This document shows positions 8,500 to 17,206 of a stretch of 38,720 nucleotides of DNA, in pieces. A program made the position numbers and the translations under genes. This DNA comes from Candidatus Binataceae bacterium (GTDB lineage: Bacteria > Desulfobacterota > Binatia > Binatales > Binataceae), in NCBI GenBank assembly GCA_024281015.1, contig JAMXLL010000175.1, positions 1-38,720 on the forward strand, read 5' to 3'. The notes below the pieces were generated by a model. That model saw only the letters and a program-made list of their open reading frames with translations. It had not been told where the DNA came from and did not search any database. The stretch's first letter is position 1; the number at the start of each line of letters is the position of its first letter.

Positions 8500-10736
8500 T
8501 GAACAGTTGCCCGGAAGCCTTGGTTATTAATCGCTGGCGGTCTACCAAGTCACTGATCGGCGTGTCCGCGGCCATGAAGCGGTTGTCACCTAAAATCGGA
8601 ATAGATTTAAGCCAATTCCATTCGATTGTGGCGCTTGCGATCTACTCGGCCTTGTCACTGTTGTATTTTAGCTTCAGGAAATTGCCCGAGTTTTGGACAC
8701 AGTATCGCGGACTCGGCGCGGATCCAACTATTCACATGTGGGCCATGAGCTGGTGGCCTCATGCTATAGCCCATCACCTAAATCCTCTCGTTACAAAAGT
8801 AATCTTTGCACCTGGGGGATATAATTTGGCGCGGGCAGTCAACCTACCGGCGCCGAGCCTGATCATATATCCGGTTACAAGGGCGCTTGGACCGGTCATG
8901 GCTTATAATGTCTTATGCCTGGCCTGCCCTATCGCTGCTGCCTTTGCGGCATTCGTTTTGTGCAGATATATCTGCCGCTGCTTCTGGCCGGCGCTTCTAG
9001 GCGGTTATATCTTTGGGTTTTCGGAGTACGTGCTCTCGGAAATCGGATCCCATCTTTTTCTTCTTTTCATCTTCCCGGTGCCGCTAGTGATTTATCTAGT
9101 GCTCCTGAGAATTAATGGTGCTATCAGTAAATATTTATTCCAATTCCTCTTCATTTTGATACTGGCATTGGAGTTTTTGAGCTCCACTGAGTTATTTGCA
9201 ACGACAACTCTGTTCGGTGCAATGGGGCTGATGCTCTCAGTTGTAATTTTCGCCGAGCAGCGCCCAAAGCTAATAAGCATTGTTGCCGATGTCGCGTGCG
9301 CATATGCAATCTTAGTCCTGGTGCTCTCGCCCTACCTATATTACGTGCTGGCTGGTGGTGTCCCGCAAGTGCTTAATCCCCCGGAAGCGTACTCAAACGA
9401 CGCGCTGGCCTTCATGGTGCCAACTCCTGTTTTGCTGGGCGGCGAGCTATTTAGGCCGGTCAGTGCAGGATTCAGAGATGTCTGGACGGAGATGGCAGCC
9501 TATGTCGGACCTGGCGTGTGGCTCATTATGGTGCTGTTTGCGCGACGGGATTGGGGCAGCAAACCCGGTAAGCTTTTGCTGCTCGCGTTCGGCTTCATTA
9601 TGGTTGCGTCGCTGGGTCCGAAGCTACATTTTAGAGGTACGCCGTACCTTCGATTGCCATGGTTTATCATAGAGAAGCTGCCACTTATCAACCTGGCACT
9701 CCCCGGCCGATTCGGAATGTATCTGTTTTTAGTGGCAGGGCTGATCGTAACGCTCTATCTAAGCTCCTCGGCGAGTGCGCTATGGTTCCGGGTCTCAGCA
9801 GGATTTTGCGCCGTCGCATTTCTGATTCCGAACCTGGCCTTCGTACAAGGAGAGACGACTAGGGTAAACACTCCTGCTTTCTTCCGGACGGGGCTATACA
9901 AAACATATATTTCCCGTGGCGACGTGATATTGATTCTGCCGAACACCATAAACTCAACGAGCCAGGCGTTACTTTGGCAAGCACAGACCAATTTCTATTT
10001 TCGCAGTGTCACTGGATTTTATCTGCCACCCGAGGAGTATCAGCGCTGGCCGATCAGTTCGAGTTTTGTCGATGGTCACAGAATCCCGAACTCCTCGGAG
10101 CAACTCAAGGCCTTTTTGGGCGCGCACGAAGTCAGAGAAATCATCCTGGACGGTGAGTCAGTCGGCTCCTGGCCGCGCATGCTGTCCGAAGCGGGGATGA
10201 CCGGGATTGCTCTGGGCGGGATACGTTTCTATAAAACTCCGCTTGATGTAATAGAGGCGTTTCATGGCGCGACCGCTCACTTGATGGCTGAGAAGGCGGC
10301 TGCAGCGTCTTTTGGCGCCCTCCTAAACGGAGCGAGCCGGTACGTCGATAGCCAGCTCCCGCTGGCCAAGCTCACTCCCAGCGAAGCTCATCGGCTAGGC
10401 CTGCTTGGCGTGTTGCAGGACACGGAGCCTCCGGTGGCCGGCTCCAATTGGTGGAACAATCTCTGGCTCGGGAGTTGGGCGGACCTCGTCGGCATAGGCA
10501 TTTCCGGCGATTATGAAGATCTCGAATTCCTGATTCGCAATTATGGCTCTGAGGCCGTGCAGGTCTTCTTCCCATTTCCACAGAAATGGGAAGAAGACGT
10601 CAACTACGGTGACGGTCAACTCTTGTTTCTTTTCAAGCCGGAGGGACTCCGCCGTGCAACGCGCAACACAATAGCTCCGCGATCTGTCGAGCTCAACGAG
10701 ACGTTAACTCGCGCAACTTCGATGATACACCATTAA
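8499..10736 (+). CDS. Polytopic membrane protein, GT-C-like, second of a tandem pair
   Basis: The protein has 745 residues. ATG 8499 shares its A with the TAA stop of the upstream paralogue (TAATG), so translation is probably coupled; an ATG at codon 26 (MKRLSPKIG) is an alternative. It repeats the upstream gene's architecture: loop GADPTIHMWAMSWWPHAIAHH, then HLNPLVTKVIFAPGGYNL, further helices, and a soluble C-terminal part with VREIILDGESVGSWPRML matching VKAIILDSATPGRWPSIL of the first copy. The conserved Asp in the G-(T/A)-D-P loop is kept in both copies. Both may therefore be active with different donors or acceptors, or they may form a heterodimer. Function is inferred only from fold-level resemblance. 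Confidence 0.65.
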   Translation: MNSCPEALVINRWRSTKSLIGVSAAMKRLSPKIGIDLSQFHSIVALAIYSALSLLYFSFRKLPEFWTQYRGLGADPTIHMWAMSWWPHAIAHHLNPLVTKVIFAPGGYNLARAVNLPAPSLIIYPVTRALGPVMAYNVLCLACPIAAAFAAFVLCRYICRCFWPALLGGYIFGFSEYVLSEIGSHLFLLFIFPVPLVIYLVLLRINGAISKYLFQFLFILILALEFLSSTELFATTTLFGAMGLMLSVVIFAEQRPKLISIVADVACAYAILVLVLSPYLYYVLAGGVPQVLNPPEAYSNDALAFMVPTPVLLGGELFRPVSAGFRDVWTEMAAYVGPGVWLIMVLFARRDWGSKPGKLLLLAFGFIMVASLGPKLHFRGTPYLRLPWFIIEKLPLINLALPGRFGMYLFLVAGLIVTLYLSSSASALWFRVSAGFCAVAFLIPNLAFVQGETTRVNTPAFFRTGLYKTYISRGDVILILPNTINSTSQALLWQAQTNFYFRSVTGFYLPPEEYQRWPISSSFVDGHRIPNSSEQLKAFLGAHEVREIILDGESVGSWPRMLSEAGMTGIALGGIRFYKTPLDVIEAFHGATAHLMAEKAAAASFGALLNGASRYVDSQLPLAKLTPSEAHRLGLLGVLQDTEPPVAGSNWWNNLWLGSWADLVGIGISGDYEDLEFLIRNYGSEAVQVFFPFPQKWEEDVNYGDGQLLFLFKPEGLRRATRNTIAPRSVELNETLTRATSMIHH

Positions 10737-10755
10737 CTAGTCAGGAGCGCGAACC

Positions 10756-10783
10756 AAAAAACGGACTTCGTTAGCGAACTCCG
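10756..10783 (-). terminator. Intrinsic terminator for the methyltransferase operon
   Basis: Read on the minus strand, 10783-10775 (CGGAGTTCG) pairs with 10770-10762 (CGAAGTCCG) through nine positions with one G-G mismatch. The loop is CTAA, and six T follow immediately (A-run 10761-10756 on the plus strand). It lies about 20 bases after the stop of the minus-strand methyltransferase, as expected. It sits between two convergent genes but has no T-run on the plus strand. Confidence 0.7.
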
Positions 10784-10801
10784 GCAGGCGCCGAGCTTAG
10801 T

Positions 10802-11719
10802 TTAAGGCAAAAGCGTCTTCGCCAGCCCCTTATAAGCTTTAAAGTAGGTAGGCTGGAGGTGAATGGCTTTAGTGAAGTTCCTGCGCGCGGTAGCACGGTC
10901 TCCAGCGCGCAAAGCAACCCTCGCGTTATGGCGGAGAATCCGGGCCTGCTCTTCAGGGATGAAGCGGGGATCATAGACGTGCAGCCCGGATGGAGGTCGA
11001 TAACGATGCAGCGTGTTCTCAACGACGAAGGGTCTGCAAGTGGTGAGAATCCGGTTCCACGGATATTCCTCGTAGGTGGATTCCGTCATAGTCCAAAAGT
11101 AATTGGCCCGGACCATTTGCCGCAAGCACGGGATGGTCGGAACAAAACAGTGTAGTCCGCCGTTCAAGTCGAGATATGCTGCCAAATCCGGCTGCACCAA
11201 CCCCTCAGGCGCGAAATCGCCTTCGAATACGACAACCGACTGCTGATGCGCACAATGCCGGACCTGGGTGAAACCGAGGAACGGGTCAACCAAATGATAG
11301 TAGACCCCCATGCAGAGTATAATGTCGAACCGTTCATTGAGCTTGGACAGTTCATAGATCGAAACTTTGGTCCGAATCTCAATGGACGAGCCCATTAGTT
11401 CCTTGGCCAATTTTAGGCCGGAACTCCCTGCCCAGTTTTGCGTCTCGTCGTCCGTGGCTAGCACTCGCGAAGCGCCACGCCGCTCGGCATAAAAACTCCA
11501 GTAACCGTCCCAGCAGCCGATATCCAAGACCGTCTTGCCGGTGAAGTCAATTTTGTCGAGCTCGCTCTGAATCCAGCTCCAAAGCGTGCGATGGGCCTCA
11601 GCATTGTCCGCCTGAGACGATGCTTTGAGACCATTAGGGAATGCGATGTCGTGATACCACTGGATTTGATCAATTCTTTCCTGCAACGCCGCGTGGTTCA
11701 AAATGTAATCCCCCGGCAA
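10802..11719 (-). CDS. Class I SAM-dependent methyltransferase (DUF1698/CmoB-like) with TPR-like tail
   Basis: The protein has 305 residues. W-Y-H at 21-23 followed by FPNG is the pre-domain signature of the DUF1698/Methyltransf_9 group. The SAM-binding motif I is VLDIGCWDGYW (64-74), followed by the acidic motif around VLATDDE. ILCMGVYYHLVDP resembles motif IV/post-IV of the same group. The last ~45 residues (from ILRHNARVALRAGDR) form a helical, TPR-like appendage that is not part of the usual fold. A stop codon lies two codons upstream of TTG 11719, so TTG is the earliest possible start; no clear Shine-Dalgarno is seen. CmoB acts on tRNA, but homologues within glycan clusters are usually assumed to methylate sugars or small molecules. 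The substrate is unknown. Confidence 0.75.
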   Translation of the reverse strand: MPGDYILNHAALQERIDQIQWYHDIAFPNGLKASSQADNAEAHRTLWSWIQSELDKIDFTGKTVLDIGCWDGYWSFYAERRGASRVLATDDETQNWAGSSGLKLAKELMGSSIEIRTKVSIYELSKLNERFDIILCMGVYYHLVDPFLGFTQVRHCAHQQSVVVFEGDFAPEGLVQPDLAAYLDLNGGLHCFVPTIPCLRQMVRANYFWTMTESTYEEYPWNRILTTCRPFVVENTLHRYRPPSGLHVYDPRFIPEEQARILRHNARVALRAGDRATARRNFTKAIHLQPTYFKAYKGLAKTLLP

Positions 11720-11825
11720 CCCATTTTAGAGTTGGGTTGCGTAATGACCGGATAAACAGGACTGCCCGGTGCTGAGAAGTTGATCGGCCAGTCTCGTGCT
11801 TGCGCAACGGCCACGGACACGTACC

Positions 11826-12557
11826 TTACTCCGAGAGCTTCTTAAGCCTGAATACGCCTCGGCTCGAATTATCGCGGGTGTAGGCTCCCCTTAGCCGCTC
11901 ACATGTGAAATCGTACGAACGCGCGAGGTTCAGGACCGCTGTTTGATTAGGAAACAAGAAATTACTGATACCCTTAACGTGGAGGCCTTCTTTGTTCTGT
12001 TTGGCAACAGTCGGATAGAAGTCGCTGGCCCCTTCGTAGATCGGCAGTGTAGATTCTATTTGAGACATCTGGGTCTCCAGACAAAGGAGCCCGCCGTCAG
12101 CTAACAGACTGCGCAGCCGGCGCATGGCCGCAAAAATATTTTCGAGATGGTAGAGTACCCCCAGGAAAAGGATCACGTCGTAAGTGCAGCCAAAATCGTA
12201 AGTCTGAAAATCACCGACAATGACTTCCGGTGCAACATTCCACTGTTGAGATGCGAACACAAGATTCGCGGGATAAGTATACCACTCGGGCGTGTTGATT
12301 GCCGTCACGGTGGTGGCGCCGGCAAGCAGCGCGGCGACAGTGAAGAAGCCGTCATTGGCGCCAATGTCGAGCACTCGCTTCCCGGCAATATCCGCATGAC
12401 TTAGATGCAGAGTCTCCCAGAGTTTAAGTTGCACATTGTGGTCGTTATGGGCGCCAGCGATTCGGTCGCCGTCAGGGAGAGGGATACTATGCCACCAATC
12501 ACAGCCGTTCGGCCGTCGTATCAAGTTGTTATAGTTCGCTTGAAAAAAGCCCACCAT
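11826..12557 (-). CDS. Class I SAM-dependent methyltransferase (DUF1698/CmoB-like), paralogue of its neighbour
   Basis: The protein has 243 residues from ATG 12557. D-W-W-H (20-23) followed by IPLPDG matches the QWYH...FPNG segment of the downstream methyltransferase. Motif I is VLDIGANDGFF (62-72), and VILFLGVLYHLEN corresponds to LCMGVYYHLVD in the neighbour. The two genes are therefore diverged tandem copies in one minus-strand unit, about 106 bp apart. This copy lacks the C-terminal TPR-like tail and ends with a short beta-rich tail (GVFRLKKL). O-methylation of a glycan sugar is plausible given the locus, but the substrate cannot be read from the sequence. Confidence 0.75.
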   Translation of the reverse strand: MVGFFQANYNNLIRRPNGCDWWHSIPLPDGDRIAGAHNDHNVQLKLWETLHLSHADIAGKRVLDIGANDGFFTVAALLAGATTVTAINTPEWYTYPANLVFASQQWNVAPEVIVGDFQTYDFGCTYDVILFLGVLYHLENIFAAMRRLRSLLADGGLLCLETQMSQIESTLPIYEGASDFYPTVAKQNKEGLHVKGISNFLFPNQTAVLNLARSYDFTCERLRGAYTRDNSSRGVFRLKKLSE

Positions 12558-13095
12558 CGTGCAGGAGGGTAGCCAACTTCAAATCGACCGTCAATTGAAG
12601 CAGCGCCGTAGGGACGGTACCTGAGGTCCAAGGCGACTTCACGTTAACCAAGCGGATCCTCCCCGAGCGCTCCAGGGACATATGCGTCTTCCGTTCACAT
12701 GCTTCCTACGATAAGTATCGCACACCCAATGACGACGCTGGCTTTGCCCACTGGACCTGGCATTGGAAAGGCACAGACGGGATTCGCTGGCACCATACTC
12801 CGAGCGCTCTGAGCTGCTGCTTAATCTGTCCTTGGCCCGCCGGATGAACACCGAATCATCAGGATCGAGATTGCGCTTGACTCAGATCCATCAGGGGGTA
12901 AATAGCGCAAGGCAGTCACCGGGGATTCTCTCGCGATGCCACCAAAAGCAGACACCCGGAAAAGAGTTATGAGTATTAGTCATCTGAAGTTCGCTTACTA
13001 TAATAATTCCTTCGTGGTTGCGAAAAAGCGCTGTGTGCGATCCCGCTGGCTAAGCGGCGAATTCCCCATATTTCAACGATAAGGTTGCCGCACAG
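12558..13095 (+). other. Non-coding interval between divergent genes
   Basis: This is about 540 bp between a minus-strand methyltransferase and a plus-strand membrane protein, so promoters for both sides must lie here, though no convincing -35/-10 pair was found. The short frames present (for example 12763-12972 plus, 12639-12851 minus) lack ribosome-binding sites and recognisable protein character. The decamer CCGAGCGCTC occurs twice (near 12663 and 12800). It may include decayed coding sequence. Confidence 0.4.
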
Positions 13096-14502
13096 ATGAC
13101 AGATCACGTAGCAATCGATCAGAGTACAAATCAAACGGAGCGGGCGCAAAATTGCCTAGACCCTGCCGGGGTGCAGAGGACTCATTCACTGAGGAGCCTA
13201 ATTTGCTCCTGGCCGAATCTTATCGGTATTGTAATTTTAGTCACTGTCGCTTGCGCGTTCTACATATCCCCGGTTCGTTATCTCTCAGACAGTGGGTTTT
13301 CCTTGCTGATGGATGAGGCCCTGATTCACAAATCGACGCCCGACATGCTTGACTACCAGGTCCCGCGCGGTCACGGTGGCGTCTTTATCAATGACGGCTA
13401 TCCCTGGAACATCAAGATCATCAAAGGCCGCCTGTTGTACGTCTACCCTTGGGGAAGCTCTCTGCTTTCCTTGCCTGCCGTCGCTTTGTTTAACACTGGT
13501 GGCCTGAAGATCGCGTCACGGGAGAGCGGCTACAGTTACAACTGGTACAACGAGTTAAGGATGCAGGTGCTGATTGCGACGGGCGTTTGCGCTTTGACGA
13601 TTTGGATAGTCTATGTGGCTGCCGCCCGTTTCTTACCGCTCCCGTGGTCGCTGGCGATCGCTTTTGCAACCGCATTCGGAACCTCCTTTTGGTCAAGCGC
13701 GAGCCGAAGTCTGTGGCCACAAACGTGGGCCGCTCTGCTGTTGATGGCCGCCATTTGGATTTTGTTGAGCAGCAGCAACCGACCATTCCTGCTGGGCACC
13801 CTGCTTGCCTGGTCGTGCCTGACACGACCAACAATGATCCCGCAAGTGGCCGGGGTGGCGGTGTACATCCTGATCGGATACGATCGCCGGTTCGTGTTGC
13901 GTTGTGCTGCCGGCGGGTTGTGCTCGCTGACACCGGTTTGCGCGATGATGCTATTCTTCACAGGGGGCCTTTTCTCGGTAGCTTACCCGAGTGTGCTGTT
14001 CGATTTCCCATATCAATTTTGGGTACGGCTCTATGGTGTATTGCTGAGTCCGTCGCGGGGGTTCCTGGTGTTCTCGCCAGTCGTTGCGGTACCACTGTAT
14101 CTCGTAATTCGTTATTGGCGGGTCCTTCCAGACCGCGGACTCGCAATTTTAGGGCTGGTAAATATCGGCCTATATATAATAATGCTCTGTTCCTACCTTG
14201 CCTGGTGGGGAGGGAACTCGTATGGTCCTCGCCTGATGCTCGAGGTGGTACCATGGTTTGTGGTGTTGGCAATCCTGGGTCTCCGGGCATTTGAAGCGGA
14301 TGGGACCGTGACTGTCGCGCAAAGACTGTCGATAATCTGTATCGCCGCATTGTCTCTCGCACTTAGTATCGCCACGAATGCGCCCGGAGCATTGGTTCAA
14401 TATTCGATAAATTGGAAAAGTTATGACGAAGACCATTTGGGCGTGCTGTGGGATTGGCACGACCCGCAGTTTCTTTGCTGGATTCAACGTTTGCAAAGGT
14501 AA
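13096..14502 (+). CDS. Polytopic membrane protein, GT-C-like glycosyltransferase
   Basis: The protein has 468 residues from ATG 13096. A cytoplasmic N-terminus of about 40 residues leads into a transmembrane helix and then a periplasmic loop with D73-E74 (FSLLMDEALI), the acidic pair position of GT-C enzymes. A second loop holds YPWGSSLLSLPAV. Near residue 315 is LLSPSRGFLVFSPV, a segment I know from uncharacterised bacterial GT39/ArnT-like proteins. WWGGNSYGPRLMLEVVPW in a late loop carries a Y-G-P-R block also typical of them. Transfer of a lipid-carried sugar in the periplasm is the likely role. The gene stands about 120 bp before the GT2-methyltransferase fusion. GT2 enzymes of the DPM1 type make polyprenyl-phosphate sugars, so that neighbour could supply the donor. 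Confidence 0.62.
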   Translation: MTDHVAIDQSTNQTERAQNCLDPAGVQRTHSLRSLICSWPNLIGIVILVTVACAFYISPVRYLSDSGFSLLMDEALIHKSTPDMLDYQVPRGHGGVFINDGYPWNIKIIKGRLLYVYPWGSSLLSLPAVALFNTGGLKIASRESGYSYNWYNELRMQVLIATGVCALTIWIVYVAAARFLPLPWSLAIAFATAFGTSFWSSASRSLWPQTWAALLLMAAIWILLSSSNRPFLLGTLLAWSCLTRPTMIPQVAGVAVYILIGYDRRFVLRCAAGGLCSLTPVCAMMLFFTGGLFSVAYPSVLFDFPYQFWVRLYGVLLSPSRGFLVFSPVVAVPLYLVIRYWRVLPDRGLAILGLVNIGLYIIMLCSYLAWWGGNSYGPRLMLEVVPWFVVLAILGLRAFEADGTVTVAQRLSIICIAALSLALSIATNAPGALVQYSINWKSYDEDHLGVLWDWHDPQFLCWIQRLQR

Positions 14503-14515
14503 AGGTAACGGTAAC
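14498..14515 (+). repeat. Three tandem GGTAA(A/C) hexamers over a stop codon
   Basis: GGTAAA-GGTAAC-GGTAAC spans the end of the membrane-protein gene; the TAA stop (14500-14502) lies inside the first unit. Slippage would change only the 3' flank. This is a small simple repeat of uncertain significance. Confidence 0.6.
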
Positions 14516-14622
14516 GGGCGGTTTTCAGATTTTAGCTAAGATTAACCACTAAGTGAGTGGAAGCGGGATCTGCCCATGGTTGTTCAATAGCGGTGCGCGG
14601 TGCCGTGGGAGGAGACGAATGA

Positions 14623-16092
14623 ATGGCCAGTAAGGCGATTTCGCTGTCGGTGTTGGTACCGGCTTATAACGAGCAGCACCTGGTCACAGAATGCCTAAAT
14701 CGTGTGACACTGCTTGCAGAATGCGACTTCCTGTCTTCTATTGAAGTAATAGTAGTAGACGATGGGTCGACTGATCTGACCCCGCAAGTGCTCGCTGATT
14801 ACGCGCGCGCTCGAGTCCAGCCGCCGGGTGATGGGGCGGTGCAGCGGATCCAGTGGTCATTTTGCCGTCATCCTCGCAACCTCGGCAAAGGCGCCGCCAT
14901 TCGCACAGCGCTCGAAAAGGCAACCGGCGATGTAACTGTCATTCAGGACGCCGACCTTGAATATCATCCGCGTGACCTGGTTAAACTGCTGACGGTCTTC
15001 CTCGAACACGACGCAGATGCCGTATTTGGCTCGCGGTTCGTCAGTAGCGGCGCACGCCGGGTGCTGCTGTTCAGACACCAGCTCGGGAACAAATTTCTCA
15101 CGTTCCTGTGTAACTTGATTACCAATCTGAATCTGACCGACGTCTGGACGGGCTACAAGGCGATTCGCACTAAACTGTTCAAATCAATTCCGTTGGCCGC
15201 CAATGATTTTCGACTGGAGCCGGAAATCACGATCAAGCTGGCCAAGCGCCAGGCCCGCATCTTCGAGGTGCCGATCAGCTACTTTGGCAGAAGTTACCAG
15301 GAGGGCAAAAAGATAGGCTGGGTAGATGGAGTGCTGGCGCTTGGGGTGATGCTCCGGTGCGCTATAAGCGATGACATCTACCAGGCGGATGAGCACGGCA
15401 GCCGCATGCTGGCGCGTTTGGCGCGTGCGCCCCGTTTCAATGCCTGGATGGCAGATACGATCCGGCCATACTGCGGCGAACGGGTGCTCGAAATTGGAAG
15501 CGGCGTAGGGAACCTGACCCGCCGTCTGATACCAAGAACCAAGTACGTTGCCAGTGACATCAATCCGCTCTATTTGCAGACGCTGGCAAATCTTGGCGCC
15601 GACCGCCCATACATGGAGACGGTTTATTGCGACGTCACCGATCTTTCTTCATTTCCGCGAATTGACGCCGAATATGACACGGTCATCTGTCTGAATGTCA
15701 TCGAACACGTGGAGGATGACCGGACTGCGCTGACAAATATCAACAGGGTCCTTTCATCGTCCGGACGCGCGATCATTTTAGTGCCGCAAGGGCCCGGGAA
15801 TATGGGAACACTTGATGAGGTGCTCGGACATCGACGGCGTTACACTCGGCAGACTCTGTCGACACTCGCCTCGAAGTGCGGCTTCAGCGTCAGCAGGATG
15901 ATCGAGTTTAATCGAATCGGTACGCTGGCGTGGTTCCTCAATGGTAAGGTGTTGCGGCGGCGGCGCTTCGGCCTGGGTCAAATATTGCTGCTGGATCTGC
16001 TGACGCCGCTATTGCGGCATCTCGATGCGGCGCTTCCACTGCCACCGCTGAGCCTGATCGCCGTGCTGGAGCGCCCGAAATCTCCGACCTGA
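14623..16092 (+). CDS. Fusion: DPM1-type GT2 glycosyltransferase + SAM methyltransferase
   Basis: The protein has 489 residues. ATG 14623 is preceded by a strong GGGAGGAG eight bases upstream. Residues ~5-250 are a GT-A glycosyltransferase of the polyprenyl-phosphate-sugar synthase type: LVPAYNE, VVDDGSTD (D46-D47), DADLEY (metal-binding D109/D111), FGSRF and DVWTGYKAIR. From about residue 265 a class I methyltransferase follows: VLEIGSGVGNLTRRL (288-302), an acidic SDINP strand end, and CLNVIEHVEDD. Both halves keep their key residues, so both should be active. The first half would load a sugar on a lipid phosphate carrier; the second could methylate that sugar or an intermediate. Similar GT2-methyltransferase fusions are known in bacterial genomes. 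It lies directly downstream of a GT-C-like gene that could use its product. Confidence 0.85.
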   Translation: MASKAISLSVLVPAYNEQHLVTECLNRVTLLAECDFLSSIEVIVVDDGSTDLTPQVLADYARARVQPPGDGAVQRIQWSFCRHPRNLGKGAAIRTALEKATGDVTVIQDADLEYHPRDLVKLLTVFLEHDADAVFGSRFVSSGARRVLLFRHQLGNKFLTFLCNLITNLNLTDVWTGYKAIRTKLFKSIPLAANDFRLEPEITIKLAKRQARIFEVPISYFGRSYQEGKKIGWVDGVLALGVMLRCAISDDIYQADEHGSRMLARLARAPRFNAWMADTIRPYCGERVLEIGSGVGNLTRRLIPRTKYVASDINPLYLQTLANLGADRPYMETVYCDVTDLSSFPRIDAEYDTVICLNVIEHVEDDRTALTNINRVLSSSGRAIILVPQGPGNMGTLDEVLGHRRRYTRQTLSTLASKCGFSVSRMIEFNRIGTLAWFLNGKVLRRRRFGLGQILLLDLLTPLLRHLDAALPLPPLSLIAVLERPKSPT

Positions 16093-16132
16093 GGCCGGCA
16101 TCAGCAGCCGAGCCAAATGCTTCGAGGCTTAC

Positions 16133-17206
16133 TCAAGACGCCGGTCCGGAAGAATAGAACCACAGCGTCCAAAGGCCATAGAGATAAGGAGTAGAGATTG
16201 CTGTCGATGAGGGACACGATGAACCAGGGGTCCATGGCGGGCATGCCATCGTTATCGCGTATGACGAGGTGCCAGCTGGGCTTGCGCCCGGTAAGAAACC
16301 ACTAATTGTATTATTGGCATAAACCGCATTGAATTGGTCGGCCACATAATTGGTCAAATTTGCCAAGCCGTTGCCTATCGCCGGCCGCTCCTCAACCCAT
16401 TCGGCGGAATCGCCTTGGAAAATTATGCCTGGCGGAGGATTAAACGCGTACGAGGCCGCCTGCCCGAGGGTAAGATTCGCGAGATAGGCATGCCCAAAAG
16501 GCGGCGTACTTGTGTACCAGACTTCCGCGGCCATCAGGTCACCCTCCTGTACCGCGGGGACGCTCACTCTGACCGCCGCGTAGGGATACCATTCGATCCA
16601 GGCCGAATAAAACTTGGCTTGTGCTGGACTTGAGCAGTAAGCATCCGCTTCAGTGCCGGCCTGCAGCACGTCGTTTGAGCTCAGCCCATCGAACCCGGCC
16701 CATTGGGAAGAATAATCCCAGGAGCCGTCGCACACTCCGAAGGGCTGCTGTGCCACCGGCACCACCCATTCTGAGGAAACAAAAGAGTTGTCATACGTGA
16801 AAGTGCCGGCGGCGGCCCCGACCGCGTAACCGCTCCAATTAAGACTGGTTAGCGCCACCGTACCATTTTTGAGAATTCCGACTCTGGCGGCCTGTCGGAT
16901 TGGACCGTGATACATCTTAGTCGGCCGCAAGGTGCCATTGGCGGGGCGTGGCACCGCTACAAGCTTTTTCCAATGGCGAAAGGCTGCTGGCGCCTTTCGC
17001 GGATCAGGCCGAGGAGGAATACCGTAATTGGCCAGCTCGGCATCCGAGGCACCCAGTGGCTCGAAATGCGGAGGGAGTTGAGGATATTGTATAACGGTTT
17101 GAGCGATGCTCTGATCAGGTGCAACACCCTCTGGAGGTGGACTTCCAGCTATAATCAGCGAATTACTCGCAAACAAGGCGACAACCAAAACCAAGCCAGC
17201 CAGCAC
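16133..17206 (-). CDS. Secreted G1-family (eqolisin-like) glutamic endopeptidase
   Basis: The protein has 357 residues. GTG 17206 is preceded by an excellent Shine-Dalgarno (AAGGGAGGA, five bases before the start); the nearby upstream ATG is out of frame. Residues 1-21 form a signal peptide. Residues ~48-90 (ASDAELANYGIPPRPDP) match the propeptide seen in bacterial members. The mature domain starts near NWSGYAV (123-129), with SSEWVVP, QWAGFDG (168-174), LQAGTEAD and SAEWVEERP. The family uses a Gln/Glu catalytic dyad; Q168 and E269 sit at those positions. The family is best known from acid-secreting fungi (scytalidoglutamic peptidase), and activity at acidic pH is expected. The gene is convergent with the GT2-methyltransferase fusion and stands alone, so it is probably independent of the glycan genes. 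Confidence 0.88.
   Translation of the reverse strand: MLAGLVLVVALFASNSLIIAGSPPPEGVAPDQSIAQTVIQYPQLPPHFEPLGASDAELANYGIPPRPDPRKAPAAFRHWKKLVAVPRPANGTLRPTKMYHGPIRQAARVGILKNGTVALTSLNWSGYAVGAAAGTFTYDNSFVSSEWVVPVAQQPFGVCDGSWDYSSQWAGFDGLSSNDVLQAGTEADAYCSSPAQAKFYSAWIEWYPYAAVRVSVPAVQEGDLMAAEVWYTSTPPFGHAYLANLTLGQAASYAFNPPPGIIFQGDSAEWVEERPAIGNGLANLTNYVADQFNAVYANNTISGFLPGASPAGTSSYAITMACPPWTPGSSCPSSTAISTPYLYGLWTLWFYSSGPAS

Noticed and set aside
13587-14294. 235-codon plus-strand frame
   Set aside because: It is an out-of-frame shadow inside the polytopic membrane protein at 13096-14502, with arginine-rich non-protein-like composition.
14547-14561. CCACT-AAGTG-AGTGG inverted repeat as a terminator
   Set aside because: The stem is only five base pairs and no T-run follows.
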